From positions 513,722 to 577,721 of the forward strand of contig RXJG01000002.1 in NCBI GenBank assembly GCA_003963365.1: a DNA stretch of 64,000 nucleotides, given 5' to 3'. Both the position numbers and the translations under genes were made by a program. Shown here one piece after another: positions 1-8,351 of the stretch; the stretch's first letter is position 1; every line of letters begins with the position of its first letter. The notes under the pieces are model-generated. The model was not told where the DNA came from. It made no database searches and saw nothing but the letters and a program-made list of their open reading frames with translations. The DNA is from Sphingobacteriales bacterium. GTDB lineage: Bacteria > Bacteroidota > Bacteroidia > Chitinophagales > Chitinophagaceae.

Positions 1-1
1 T

Positions 2-82
2 GAAGGATCTTACACTAAAAAGAAAGAACCGGTAAAACCGAAAGAGAAGAAAAAGAAAAAAAGTGATTTGAAGAGTTGGTGA
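2..82 (+). CDS. 3' end of an upstream gene with a lysine-rich tail (partial)
   Basis: An open frame enters from the left edge and runs 26 codons to TGA. The visible C-terminus is very basic, with KKKKK followed by SDLKSW. Such Lys/Pro tails are common at the ends of Bacteroidota envelope or nucleic-acid-binding proteins, but no family can be named from so little. The frame was chosen because it is the only one here that stays open to a sensible stop. It is followed by a TTTGAA-type low-complexity string like those in other gaps of this window. Confidence 0.45.
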   Translation, partial: EGSYTKKKEPVKPKEKKKKKSDLKSW

Positions 83-155
83 TTTGAAAATATGATAACG
101 TGGCATGATGAAGAAATACTTTGCGTCTTTGGGGAAACATTAAACAGTAACCAAT

Positions 156-548
156 ATGTCTCAACGAATAAACATAACCTCAGGCTCACCGTGGGAAGAT
201 ATAGTAGGATACAGCCGTGCGGTTCGTATAGGAAATATTATTGAAGTGGCAGGCACCACCGCCATGGATGGTGATGTGTTAGTAGGAAAAGACGATTTGT
301 ATGCACAAACAAAATATATTTTTCAAAAGGTAGAAAAAGCATTGAAGGAGGCCGGTGCATCTATACAAGACGTGGTAAGAACCAGGATGTTTGTTACGGA
401 TATTGATAAATGGGAAGAAGCAGGAAGGGCACATGGGGAATTTTTTAAAACAATAAAACCCGTAGCCACTATGGTGGAGGTAAATAAACTGATTAATGAA
501 AACCTGTTAATAGAAATAGAAGTTACCGCAATCGTTAGCAGTATATAA
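156..548 (+). CDS. RidA/YjgF/UK114 family protein
   Basis: A 130-residue protein of the RidA family, which in characterised members hydrolyses reactive enamine/imine intermediates released by PLP enzymes. The family pattern is visible: an N-terminal GSPWEDIVGYSRAVRIG strand region, VAGTT, a conserved acidic/Tyr segment, VVRTRMFVTDI containing the arginine typical of active RidA proteins, and a C-terminal glutamate in LLIEIEVTAI. Length fits the family. It starts with ATG and is followed by a gene on the same strand after a gap of just over 100 bases with no obvious terminator. The exact substrate is not predictable, since the family has many subgroups. Confidence 0.88.
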   Translation: MSQRINITSGSPWEDIVGYSRAVRIGNIIEVAGTTAMDGDVLVGKDDLYAQTKYIFQKVEKALKEAGASIQDVVRTRMFVTDIDKWEEAGRAHGEFFKTIKPVATMVEVNKLINENLLIEIEVTAIVSSI

Positions 549-664
549 GATCATTTAATACTATCAGCTGTAAGCATTAATATTGATAATGGCTCTTCAC
601 AATCCTGCTGATTTTCAATTTTTAAAAGTATATTGCGGCCCGTTTGCAAATAATCTGACTGCTT

Positions 665-2320
665 ATGAGTTTTAAGAATTATAAAGTCCCCTATGCTGTT
701 GATGAAAAATATAGTAAAAAGGCAGCTTATTTCTCCATGGAGTTTGCTGTTCATCAGCCGTTGAAAATTTACAGTGGTGGTTTAGGTTTTCTCGCCGGTT
801 CACATTTGCGCAGCGCATACGAGTTACGACAAAACATGATTGGTATTGGTATATTGTGGAAGTATGGTTATTACGACCAGGCCCGCAACCAGGACCAAAC
901 TTTACAAGTGCAGTGGAATGAAAAAATCTATAGTTTTTTAGAAGATACGAATATAAAATTCCAGATTACCATTCATGATCATCCTATTTGGGTAAAAGCC
1001 TGGTATCTCAACCCGGAAACATTTAAATCAGCTCCTTTATTTTTATTAAGTACTGATTTACCGGAGAATGATTATGTTTCTCAAACCATTACCCACCGTT
1101 TATATGATGCCAATGTGGCTACTAAAGTTGCACAATTTATATTGTTAGGTGTGGGGGGGGCTAAACTGATTGATGAATTACTTTTTCAACCCGATGTTTA
1201 TCATCTGAATGAAGCCCATGGTGTTTCTGCAGCTTTTTATCTTTATAAAAAATTAGGCAGTAAAGAAGAGGTGAAAAAACGATTGGTCTTTACTACACAT
1301 ACTCCCGAGGAAGCCGGCAATGAAAAGCATGATATTCATTTATGCGAAAAGATGAGTTATTTCTGCGGAGTGCCTTTGGAGGAAGTAAGAAAAGTTACCG
1401 GCATGGAAGGCGACCAGTTTAATCATTCATTGGCGGCCTTACGTTTTGCAAGGTTAAGTAACGGGGTTTCGCAACTGCATGGTGAAGTATCCCGGCAAAT
1501 GTGGAGTAAGTATGATAATGTTGCTCCTATTAAAGCTATAACCAATGCACAAAACTGGCGTTACTGGGCCGATAAGCAAATGTATTTTGCTATGGATGAG
1601 AGTAACGACGAACGTTTTGATGACCGCAAGAATTATTTAAAACGCCGTTCTTTTGAGATAGTGGCTGATCAGACAGGAAAATTATTTGATCCAAATATTT
1701 TAACCATCGTTTGGGCAAGACGTTTTGCCGGGTATAAAAGAGCTGATATGATTACCCGTGATCAAAAGCGTTTCAATGCATTGATGAATAACAAAAAATA
1801 TCCTGTTCAACTGATATGGGCCGGCAAGCCATACCCCGTTGATTATCCTGCCATCAGTGAATTCAACAGCCTGGTTCATTTAAGCAAGCAGTATAAGAAT
1901 ATGGCTGTTTGTATTGGATATGAACTGGGGTTAAGTAAACGCCTTAAACAAGCAGCTGATATCTGGTTAAATAATCCACGGGTACCCAGGGAAGCCAGTG
2001 GAACCAGTGGAATGACGGCAGCTATGAATGGTGCTGTAAACTTCAGCACATTTGATGGTTGGATATGTGAATTTATAGATCATGGTAATAATGGTTTTGT
2101 TGTTCCACCGGTTGATTACAGTAAGATGAATGTACAGGAGCAGGATCAGTATGATCTTGATCAGTTGTATGATATACTCGAGAACCAAATTCTGCCAATG
2201 TATTATGAACGTCCGGATGTATGGCGCCAGATCATGAAAAATGGTATGAGAGATGTTCGCTTCCGGTTTGATGCCGGAAGAATGGCAAATGAATATTATG
2301 AAAAACTGTATAACGGGTAA
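665..2320 (+). CDS. glgP: Alpha-glucan (glycogen) phosphorylase family protein, PLP lysine absent
   Basis: A GT35 protein of the short alpha-glucan phosphorylase type. Family blocks appear in order: YSGGLGFLAG near residue 37, HLNEAHG, FTTHTP, RFAGYKR, and EASGTSGMTAAMNG near residue 443. The last block normally reads GMK or NMK, and that lysine holds pyridoxal phosphate. Here the residue (about 451) is threonine, encoded by ACG. The rest of the block and the phosphate-site RFAGYKR are intact, so this looks like a conserved variant and not a decayed gene. At 551 residues it is shorter than classical enzymes (about 800), as expected for the short subgroup. It could still be an active phosphorylase with another cofactor arrangement, or a glucan-binding paralogue. 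A rho-independent terminator follows. Confidence 0.82.
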   Translation: MSFKNYKVPYAVDEKYSKKAAYFSMEFAVHQPLKIYSGGLGFLAGSHLRSAYELRQNMIGIGILWKYGYYDQARNQDQTLQVQWNEKIYSFLEDTNIKFQITIHDHPIWVKAWYLNPETFKSAPLFLLSTDLPENDYVSQTITHRLYDANVATKVAQFILLGVGGAKLIDELLFQPDVYHLNEAHGVSAAFYLYKKLGSKEEVKKRLVFTTHTPEEAGNEKHDIHLCEKMSYFCGVPLEEVRKVTGMEGDQFNHSLAALRFARLSNGVSQLHGEVSRQMWSKYDNVAPIKAITNAQNWRYWADKQMYFAMDESNDERFDDRKNYLKRRSFEIVADQTGKLFDPNILTIVWARRFAGYKRADMITRDQKRFNALMNNKKYPVQLIWAGKPYPVDYPAISEFNSLVHLSKQYKNMAVCIGYELGLSKRLKQAADIWLNNPRVPREASGTSGMTAAMNGAVNFSTFDGWICEFIDHGNNGFVVPPVDYSKMNVQEQDQYDLDQLYDILENQILPMYYERPDVWRQIMKNGMRDVRFRFDAGRMANEYYEKLYNG

Positions 2321-2344
2321 TTAATTTCTGCTTTAATAGATTAA

Positions 2345-2380
2345 ACCGTCCTGTTAATAGTAATAGCAGGGCGGTTTTTT
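2345..2380 (+). terminator. Rho-independent terminator after the phosphorylase gene
   Basis: A nine-base-pair stem (ACCGTCCTG with CAGGGCGGT, one G-U pair) encloses an AT-rich loop and is followed by six T residues. It lies just after the phosphorylase stop codon and separates it from the thioesterase gene. Confidence 0.85.
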
Positions 2381-2393
2381 AGTTGCATTCAAC

Positions 2394-2401
2394 TAATTTT
2401 G
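2394..2401 (+). promoter_or_regulatory. Bacteroidota -7 box (TAATTTTG) before the thioesterase
   Basis: TAATTTTG matches the TAnnTTTG -7 consensus of Bacteroidota promoters and sits four bases before the ATG. No TTG -33 element is seen at the usual distance. If it is used, transcription would start at or inside the first codons, so either the message is leaderless or the match is fortuitous. Confidence 0.4.
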
Positions 2402-2405
2402 ACGA

Positions 2406-2837
2406 ATGGAATATTCAAAACAGGTGGAAGTACGCTGGGCTGATCTTGATCCTAATTTTCATGTATTACATTCTAAGTATTACGATTTTGGTGCGTATAT
2501 CCGTATGAGTTATTTAACGGAGAACGGAATTACACCACAAGCATTAAGCAAGCATCATATTGGTCCGATTATTTTCAGGGAAGAATGTATTTTCAGAAGG
2601 GAGATAAAATTTAAGGACCAGGTACAAATTACTTTAGAATTAGCTAAGGCAAAGAGAGATATAAGCCGATGGTCAATGCAACATCAAATTATTCTCAATG
2701 AAAAAACACTGGCAGCACAAATAACAGTGGATGGGGCATGGATGGATACTATGCATCGCAAACTCGCCACACCACCGGAAGAATTTATTGCAGCATTTGA
2801 TGCTATTCCCAAAGCAAAAGATTTTGAATGGATGTAA
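2406..2837 (+). CDS. Acyl-CoA thioesterase, hotdog fold (4HBT type)
   Basis: A 143-residue single hotdog-domain protein. The N-terminal VRWADLDPNFHVLHSKYYDF corresponds to the conserved acid-bearing region of 4-hydroxybenzoyl-CoA-type thioesterases, where R-x-x-D-x-D...H-V-x-x-x-x-Y is expected. The asparagine that often follows the His-Val is missing. The second half, with IFRREIKFKDQVQITLE, is the usual beta-sheet core. Known relatives hydrolyse short or medium acyl-CoA thioesters in the cytoplasm. The gene stands alone between a terminator and a convergent gene, so context does not give the substrate. Confidence 0.82.
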   Translation: MEYSKQVEVRWADLDPNFHVLHSKYYDFGAYIRMSYLTENGITPQALSKHHIGPIIFREECIFRREIKFKDQVQITLELAKAKRDISRWSMQHQIILNEKTLAAQITVDGAWMDTMHRKLATPPEEFIAAFDAIPKAKDFEWM

Positions 2838-2882
2838 ATTAATCTTCCATTCCTGGTGTTCTCAGTGTTCTCCCCGGTGAAT

Positions 2883-2938
2883 TTTGTGGTAAATCCTTCG
2901 ATAAACTCAGGATGACAAACCACAGGGAACACAAAGAA
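2883..2938. repeat. Composite intergenic repeat (TTGTGGT ... ACCACA around CTTCGATAAACTCAGGATGACA)
   Basis: A convergent intergenic gap holds TTTGTGGT and ACCACA arms like the CCACAAAG palindromes elsewhere in this window. The arms surround a string resembling the widespread CCTTCGACAAGCTCAGGATGACA element of environmental genomes. The arms can pair. It may act as a bidirectional terminator for the converging genes, but no strong T-tract is present. Confidence 0.5.
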
Positions 2939-2951
2939 AAATGAGTAAATT

Positions 2952-3494
2952 TTATTGTTTGTTTTCGCAATAAGTTTTTAATCTTTCCAATCCATCTTCT
3001 AAAACAGGCCCGTAGATTTTATCCAGTACAATGCCTTTTAGTTTGGCCCACGGGTACCATTTAATATGCACATTCATTCTCCATTCCACTAAAACAAACT
3101 GTGCCTTTGGATTCGTGTACAATTTTAAAGAGCCGGGAGAAAGATTATAACCGGTCAATTCATTTTCTGTTGCTACTTCATCTGCTGTTAATTTTTTAAT
3201 GGTAATCTTACCTTTTTTGGAGAGATTACTCTTTACATTCCATGCATAAGAAGAATTGATTTTATTGGGAGTTGAATCCACCCGAACAGTAAACAAACTA
3301 TCAGCTGCCGACCATGGCATCCATTGCTTCCATTTGTTTACATTGCTGATGGCTTCATATACTTTTTCTTTAGGTGCATATACTTCAACCACACGGGTAA
3401 CTTTTACTGTGGATGGAATTAATAAAGAAAATAAAGCAAAGATGATAGCTAATACAACCAGTCCCACCATCAACATTTTTACATTTCGGATCAT
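2952..3494 (-). CDS. SRPBCC-fold (polyketide cyclase/START-like) membrane-anchored protein
   Basis: After one N-terminal transmembrane helix (about residues 6-26, MLMVGLVVLAIIFALFSLL), a START-like fold follows. It begins RVVEVYAPKEKVYEAISNVNKWKQWMPW, the standard opening of SRPBCC proteins. Such domains bind hydrophobic ligands; in the polyketide-cyclase-2 subgroup the ligand is mostly unknown. The ORF track start would overlap the upstream permease gene, so the internal ATG was chosen, leaving a 22-base gap. It is probably co-transcribed with the ABC-2 permease. No catalytic residue can be assigned. Confidence 0.8.
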   Translation of the reverse strand: MIRNVKMLMVGLVVLAIIFALFSLLIPSTVKVTRVVEVYAPKEKVYEAISNVNKWKQWMPWSAADSLFTVRVDSTPNKINSSYAWNVKSNLSKKGKITIKKLTADEVATENELTGYNLSPGSLKLYTNPKAQFVLVEWRMNVHIKWYPWAKLKGIVLDKIYGPVLEDGLERLKTYCENKQ

Positions 3495-3516
3495 AGAAAA
3501 GATTAAGTCATTAAAA

Positions 3517-4620
3517 TCAGGATTCCCACTTAAATACTCTTGAGGCAATAATAAACATAATTATTCCCCATGCTGCTAAGATGATCACTTCAGATGGTGT
3601 TTCCCAGATATGCAGTCCTTCAAAAGAAACTTTACGCATGGCATCATTCAATGCCGTAAGCGGAAGAAATTTGATGAACCCCTGCATGCCAGCAGGCAAT
3701 GCTGATTTAGGAAAGAAAGTTCCGCTTAAAAAATATTGAGGAAACATAAACAGGTTAGCATAAATAGGGATTACGTTTTGGTTTTTAGCCACACTACTGA
3801 TAAAAAATCCAAAACCCATAAATACAATGAGGCCAAAAAAGCTTAACAGGATCAATTCAAAGAAAGTGATCCAGCCGTTGGATAAAGTAAACCCGTAAAA
3901 GAATTTACCAAACAATATCAGTACTACTGCAGTTGCCAGTTGAAATAAAATACGGGCAATACTTTCGCCGGCTACAATATATCCTTTCTTAATAGGAGTG
4001 GAGTACATCCGCTTCAGCACGAGTGTTTCTCTTAAGCTGAAGAAAACAAAAGCAACTCCAAATACCGCCGCACCAATTAATGAAAAGCCAAGCATGCCGG
4101 GTAAATAAAAATCTATTAGTTTATAGGGCCTGCCTTTTATTTCATCGGTAGTTATTTTAGCAATTGTTTTAGTGGAAGGAAAAGCTGCCTCATCAATTTT
4201 AGCAATAACACTATTTAATATCGTGGTAAGAATATTAAGGTCCTGTCTTTGTACTGCAGAACTTGTTTTTAAATTCAATACATAGGGATTGGTACTATCA
4301 TTGCTTTTATTAATGCTTATAATGGCCGTTATTCTTCCTTTCTTTAACCGGTCTTGTATATCCTGCTCATCACTTTTAATAATATTTACCGCACTTATAT
4401 TTTTAATAGCAACATAAAGCACATTTAACGTATCGCTTTTTTTATCAATAGCCACATCTACGCTAATACCCCCGCCACCACTTAGTGCCCCAAAAATGAC
4501 AATAAGCACAATTGGGAAAAACAAACTGAAGAAAACAGCCTGCGGACTTTTAAATATTGCTTTGGTACTTGCCTTTACAATAGACCACATGGCGGTCCAT
4601 TGACTGTATGGTTTATTCAT
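3517..4620 (-). CDS. ABC-2 type transporter permease
   Basis: A 367-residue ABC-2 membrane protein. One transmembrane helix sits near the N-terminus (AVFFSLFFPIVLIVIFGAL). A periplasmic domain of about 130 residues follows, and then a five-helix C-terminal block, the topology of the YhgE/YadH-like exporters. The core has the family's short FYLPGMLGFSLIG and PLTALNDAMRKVSFEG regions. No ATPase gene is adjacent, so the partner must be elsewhere or shared. The downstream membrane-anchored SRPBCC gene suggests handling of a hydrophobic substrate, which is only an inference. The start is the first ATG, facing folK. Confidence 0.85.
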   Translation of the reverse strand: MNKPYSQWTAMWSIVKASTKAIFKSPQAVFFSLFFPIVLIVIFGALSGGGGISVDVAIDKKSDTLNVLYVAIKNISAVNIIKSDEQDIQDRLKKGRITAIISINKSNDSTNPYVLNLKTSSAVQRQDLNILTTILNSVIAKIDEAAFPSTKTIAKITTDEIKGRPYKLIDFYLPGMLGFSLIGAAVFGVAFVFFSLRETLVLKRMYSTPIKKGYIVAGESIARILFQLATAVVLILFGKFFYGFTLSNGWITFFELILLSFFGLIVFMGFGFFISSVAKNQNVIPIYANLFMFPQYFLSGTFFPKSALPAGMQGFIKFLPLTALNDAMRKVSFEGLHIWETPSEVIILAAWGIIMFIIASRVFKWES

Positions 4621-4717
4621 AATGCAAAATAAGGCTCAAATCTATTAGATAATTCGGCCCCTGCAAAAACATTTGCTTAATCCGCTATTTTATGCATCTT
4701 GCTGCCTGATTGTAATT

Positions 4718-5200
4718 ATGGCAAAATTGGTTTTATTAATCGGGGCTAATATGGGTAACAGGGAAAAAAACCTGTCAGCAGCCGTTAAAAAAATTGGTAA
4801 ACGGATTGGTAAAGTACTTCGGTCTTCTGCTTATTACGAAACAGCCGCCTGGGGCAATACTGAACAACCCGATTTTTTAAACCAGGTGTTGATTGCCGAA
4901 ACAAAAAAAACTGCCTCTGCAGTAATGCAGCAAATTTTGGCTATTGAAAAAGAACTGGGCCGTATCCGTACAGTGAAAAATGCCCCACGTTTAATTGATA
5001 TTGATATCTTATTTTACGATAAAGAGATTCATGCTGAAGATGAACTCAGCATTCCGCACCCGCAAATACCTAACAGGCGTTTTGTTTTGGTTCCGTTAAA
5101 TGAACTGATCCCTAATTTCAAACACCCATCGATTAAGAAAAGCATCCACAAATTATTATTACAGTGCAAAGACAAACTGGAAGTAAAAAAACTGCGTTGA
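4718..5200 (+). CDS. folK: 2-amino-4-hydroxy-6-hydroxymethyldihydropteridine diphosphokinase
   Basis: HPPK, which transfers pyrophosphate from ATP to 6-hydroxymethyl-dihydropterin in folate synthesis. Diagnostic parts are the N-terminal LLIGANMGNREKNL, the YYETAAWG loop, FLNQVL, and the signature RLIDIDILFYDKEI with the magnesium-binding aspartates, followed by IPHPQIPNRRFVLVPL. The internal ATG was chosen because the 15 preceding residues have no homology and the family starts directly with the first beta strand. The length of about 160 residues is typical of monofunctional FolK. The gene is divergent from the ABC permease. Confidence 0.95.
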   Translation: MAKLVLLIGANMGNREKNLSAAVKKIGKRIGKVLRSSAYYETAAWGNTEQPDFLNQVLIAETKKTASAVMQQILAIEKELGRIRTVKNAPRLIDIDILFYDKEIHAEDELSIPHPQIPNRRFVLVPLNELIPNFKHPSIKKSIHKLLLQCKDKLEVKKLR

Positions 5201-5326
5201 TTACACAGAACTTTTCCACAACTTACTCATTCCAAAATTTTAATTGACTCGTATTTACTTATTTTGGCAGCGAAACGTTTAACGGTTTAAGAGTTGAATG
5301 ATTATTTGTTTTCAGCAACCAGTTAC

Positions 5327-5959
5327 ATGAACTATCATTTCATCACCATAGAAGGCAATATCGGCGCAGGTAAAACAACATTATCACACCTGCTGGCCAG
5401 GCATTACAATGCAAGGCTGATATTGGAAGAGTTTGCTGATAATCCTTTTTTGGCCAAGTTTTATGAAAACCCTCAGCAATATGCTTTTCCGGTTGAATTA
5501 TTTTTTATGGCAGAAAGGTATAAGCAGCTGAAAGACCTTATTCATACTAAAGATCTTTTTCAGAACATTACGGTTTCTGATTATTTGTTTACCAAATGTT
5601 TGCTTTTTGCCAAAGTAAACCTGGCGGAAGATGAGTTTCGTTTATACCAGCGATTGTTTGATATCATTCATCAGCAATTGGTGCAGCCGGATATATTAAT
5701 CTACTTACATGCACCGGTAAGTAAACTGCAGGAAAACATCCGCAAACGTCAGCGCAGCTATGAACAAAATATCCCGGATGATTATTTGTTCAATATTCAA
5801 CAAACTTATACGCATTACATCAAACAACATAATATTAAAACGCTTTTTGTAGATGCCAGCAATGCCGATTTCACCGGTAATGAAGAACATTTAAAAATTA
5901 TTACCGATGCATTGGATAAAGAATATGAATATGGCCAATACTACATCACTTTGCCCTAG
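5327..5959 (+). CDS. Deoxynucleoside kinase (deoxyadenosine/deoxyguanosine kinase family)
   Basis: A 210-residue dNK-family kinase that phosphorylates deoxynucleosides for salvage. It opens with ITIEGNIGAGKTTLS, a P-loop in the form typical of this family. The LEEFADNPFLAKFYENP segment carries the glutamate base, followed by FFMAERYKQL and, later, the lid region RKRQRSYEQ with its arginines. The ORF track begins at a TTG, but the ATG immediately before the first beta strand fits family alignments better. Placement after folK is common in Bacteroidetes, which fits a shared nucleotide/folate function, though a 126-base gap suggests separate transcription. Confidence 0.9.
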   Translation: MNYHFITIEGNIGAGKTTLSHLLARHYNARLILEEFADNPFLAKFYENPQQYAFPVELFFMAERYKQLKDLIHTKDLFQNITVSDYLFTKCLLFAKVNLAEDEFRLYQRLFDIIHQQLVQPDILIYLHAPVSKLQENIRKRQRSYEQNIPDDYLFNIQQTYTHYIKQHNIKTLFVDASNADFTGNEEHLKIITDALDKEYEYGQYYITLP

Positions 5960-5983
5960 CTGTGCCGGTAATCGTTTGTTTCT

Positions 5984-5991
5984 TAGTTTTG
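5984..5991 (+). promoter_or_regulatory. Bacteroidota -7 box (TAGTTTTG) before the MFS gene
   Basis: TAGTTTTG matches TAnnTTTG and ends ten bases before the ATG. There is no clear TTG at the -33 distance. A start about seven bases downstream would leave a leader of only a few bases. Confidence 0.45.
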
Positions 5992-6001
5992 CATCTATTA
6001 C

Positions 6002-7249
6002 ATGAAACCAAGGTTTAATCTCCCGCAAAGTTTATCACCTCTCCATGAAAAAGAATTCCGGTTCTTTGTAACGGCCCGTTTCTTTTTAATTATGGCATTG
6101 CGTATGGTGGGTACCGTGGTGGCCTATGAATTATTTCAAATTACTAAAAGCTCTTTTTCAATTGGCCTGGTTGGTTTATCGGAGTTTGTACCGGTGTTTT
6201 CATTGGCTTTGTATGCAGGACATATAATCGACCGGTCAGATAAACGAAAGATATTACTGCGGGGAATTTTTTGTTACGGTTTGTGCATAGTAGCATTGAT
6301 TGTAGTAACCGTTCCGGCAGTGCAGCAGCTATTCAATAAACATTTACTCGAAATATCTTTTTATGCAGTGATATTTGGCACCGGTATTACCCGTGCTTTT
6401 GTTGGGCCTACAACCAACGCTATCATTTCGCAGTTAGTACCAAGAAATATTTTACCGCTGGCGGCCAATATCAGTTCCTCCACCTGGTTAGTAGCGTCTA
6501 TTCTTGGTCATGCTTCGGCAGGATTTTTTATTGCCTGGTTTGGGGTAAATACCACTTTCACTATCATATTGGTGTATGCGGTAACGGCAGCAATTGTTAT
6601 TTCTTTTATCAAACCCAAACCAATTGTGGCAAAAAATATTGATATCGGTGCATGGGATAGTGTGAAAGAGGGATTACAGTTTGTTCGCAGTAATAAAATT
6701 ATGCTGGGTGCTATTTCGCTGGATCTGTTTGCGGTATTGTTCGGTGGCGCAGTAGCATTAATACCTGAGTTTGCCAATAAAATTTTAAATGTTGGTCCCA
6801 TTGGTTTTGGCTGGTTAAATGCGGCGATTGATATTGGTTCAGTTATTATCATTGTTACACTTACTTTCTTCCCCATGAAGAAACACCAGGGCTATAAATT
6901 ATTTTTTGCCGTAGCCGGTTTTGGTTTGTGTATTATCACTTTTGGATTTTCTACTAACTTCTGGTTATCTTTTTTTGCAATGGTGATGGCAGGTGTGTTT
7001 GATGGTATCAGTGTGATTGTTCGGGGTACGGTGCTGCAGTTAACTACTCCTGATGAAATGCGGGGAAGGGTGGGGTCGGTTAATTCTATGTTCATCAATT
7101 CTTCCAATGAGCTGGGACAATTTGAAAGCGGGTTTACTTCAAGAATAATGGGTACGGTACCCGCAGTAATATTTGGTGGAACGATGACTCTGTTGGTAGT
7201 AATCATCACCTGGTTCAAAGCCCCCAAACTTCGCAAGTTTGAATATTGA
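6002..7249 (+). CDS. MFS transporter, EntS-like (MFS_3) group
   Basis: A 415-residue protein with about 12 hydrophobic helices. The loop between helices 2 and 3 carries HIIDRSDKRKILL, the usual MFS A-motif variant G-x-x-x-D-R-x-x-R/K. The C-terminal half has TPDEMRGRVGSVNSMFINSSNELGQFESG, characteristic of MFS_3 proteins related to the enterobactin exporter EntS and macrolide exporters. It is therefore probably a proton-driven drug or siderophore exporter of the inner membrane. Nothing nearby specifies the substrate. The start follows a TAGTTTTG box. Confidence 0.85.
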   Translation: MKPRFNLPQSLSPLHEKEFRFFVTARFFLIMALRMVGTVVAYELFQITKSSFSIGLVGLSEFVPVFSLALYAGHIIDRSDKRKILLRGIFCYGLCIVALIVVTVPAVQQLFNKHLLEISFYAVIFGTGITRAFVGPTTNAIISQLVPRNILPLAANISSSTWLVASILGHASAGFFIAWFGVNTTFTIILVYAVTAAIVISFIKPKPIVAKNIDIGAWDSVKEGLQFVRSNKIMLGAISLDLFAVLFGGAVALIPEFANKILNVGPIGFGWLNAAIDIGSVIIIVTLTFFPMKKHQGYKLFFAVAGFGLCIITFGFSTNFWLSFFAMVMAGVFDGISVIVRGTVLQLTTPDEMRGRVGSVNSMFINSSNELGQFESGFTSRIMGTVPAVIFGGTMTLLVVIITWFKAPKLRKFEY

Positions 7250-7289
7250 TTCCTTCGTAACTTACACTAAGAACATAAAACTTACAACT

Positions 7290-7598
7290 ATGATCTCCTA
7301 CGACACCGTTTCTGAGGCCGTAAATGGACTCAAACAAAGAGGCTACAATATTGATTTTAATGTGGAGTATGATTGCATTGTGTGTCATGAAACACCATTG
7401 TCGTTACTGCCCAATGAATTTGAGATAACAGAAGTACATCGCTTTGAAGGTGATACCGATCCGGCTGATGAAGCGGTGGTGTATGCTATCGAGAGCAAGC
7501 ATGGAGAAAAAGGAGTATTGGTAAATGCATTTGGAATTTACAGTGACAGTGTGAGTGATGAGTTGATTGAAAAGCTGAAGATGCAGCATCATAATTAA
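7290..7598 (+). CDS. Small conserved Bacteroidota protein of unknown function
   Basis: About 102 residues, beginning MISYDTVSEAVNGLKQRGY. It has two acidic patches, one of them EGDTDPADEAVVYAIES, and no membrane segment. As recalled, relatives in databases are often labelled phosphoribosylpyrophosphate synthetase, but none of the PRPP synthetase motifs can be seen and the protein is a third of the length, so that name is not used here. The ORF track starts at an upstream TTG overlapping the MFS gene; the ATG with a clean leader is preferred. It lies just before a Crp/Fnr regulator gene, possibly co-transcribed. Confidence 0.75.
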   Translation: MISYDTVSEAVNGLKQRGYNIDFNVEYDCIVCHETPLSLLPNEFEITEVHRFEGDTDPADEAVVYAIESKHGEKGVLVNAFGIYSDSVSDELIEKLKMQHHN

Positions 7599-7619
7599 TT
7601 GCCGGGTTTATTATATTAA

Positions 7620-8204
7620 ATGAATACAGACTTACTTCTTCAACATATATCCAAACACATAAGCCTTACCGGTGAGGAAGAGGATATTTTAAAATCGGTT
7701 CTTCATTCCAAAAAAATAAAGAAGAAACATTTTTTATTGCAGGAAGGTGAAGTGAATAAAACGGCCACTTTTGTTACTTCCGGCATCCTCCGCATTTATT
7801 CTATTGATAAAAATGGGTTTGAACATATACTGCAGTTTGCCCCGCCGGGCTGGTGGATTGGTGATATGAAAAGTGCGATTACCCAGCAACCGGCCACTTT
7901 GAATATTGATGCTATTGAAGACACCGAAATAATATGGATCAGTAAAGAAGATTTAGAGAAACTCTATGCTGCTGTTCCAAAGTTTGAACGTTTCTTCCGC
8001 ATATTGGCGGAGAATTCTATCGCCTCGTACCAGCAACGATTAGTTAATAATCTCAGTCTTTCAGCGGCAGAACGGTATGATAATTTTTGTAAGCTCTATC
8101 CATCTTTAGTTCAGAATTTACCACAAAAGCAAGTGGCTTCTTATATTGGTGTTACACCTGAGTTTCTCAGTAAAATGCTGAGTAATCTTTCTGAAAAGAA
8201 ATAA
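7620..8204 (+). CDS. Crp/Fnr family transcriptional regulator
   Basis: A 194-residue regulator with an N-terminal cyclic-nucleotide-binding fold (residues about 20-120, including FLLQEGEVNKTATFVTSGILRIY). A long dimerisation helix follows, then a short winged-helix domain with LPQKQVASYIGVTPEFLSKMLSNL as the recognition helix region. No Cys ligands for an Fe-S cluster are present, and the Arg of a cAMP phosphate-binding cassette is not apparent, so the effector is unknown. Bacteroidota members of this kind often control neighbouring stress genes; the pirin/OsmC operon directly downstream is the obvious candidate target. Confidence 0.88.
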   Translation: MNTDLLLQHISKHISLTGEEEDILKSVLHSKKIKKKHFLLQEGEVNKTATFVTSGILRIYSIDKNGFEHILQFAPPGWWIGDMKSAITQQPATLNIDAIEDTEIIWISKEDLEKLYAAVPKFERFFRILAENSIASYQQRLVNNLSLSAAERYDNFCKLYPSLVQNLPQKQVASYIGVTPEFLSKMLSNLSEKK

Positions 8205-8300
8205 ACATCCCGGTTATTTAATCTTCAGGGCTTTAGCTCTCAATTTATTGGGCAGTAAATATTCTTAATCTACATTAAGTCCGCCCCTTAATCTTTATTA

Positions 8301-8332
8301 TTGGAAGAGGAGTAGTGTTGGTTGTAGTTTTG
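8301..8332 (+). promoter_or_regulatory. Bacteroidota promoter (TTG-N21-TAGTTTTG)
   Basis: TTG at the -33 position is separated by 21 bases from TAGTTTTG, a full match to the phylum's TTG/TAnnTTTG promoter. It lies about 20 bases before the degenerate receiver gene and is the best promoter match noted in the window. It probably drives the operon running through the pirins to the OsmC fusion. Confidence 0.7.
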
Positions 8333-8351
8333 TGTTCATTAAGGAGATAAT

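Noticed and set aside
7239-7289. Longer start of the small conserved protein, and its usual database name phosphoribosylpyrophosphate synthetase
   Set aside because: The extension begins at TTG within the MFS gene; no PRPP synthetase motif is present and the protein is far too short.
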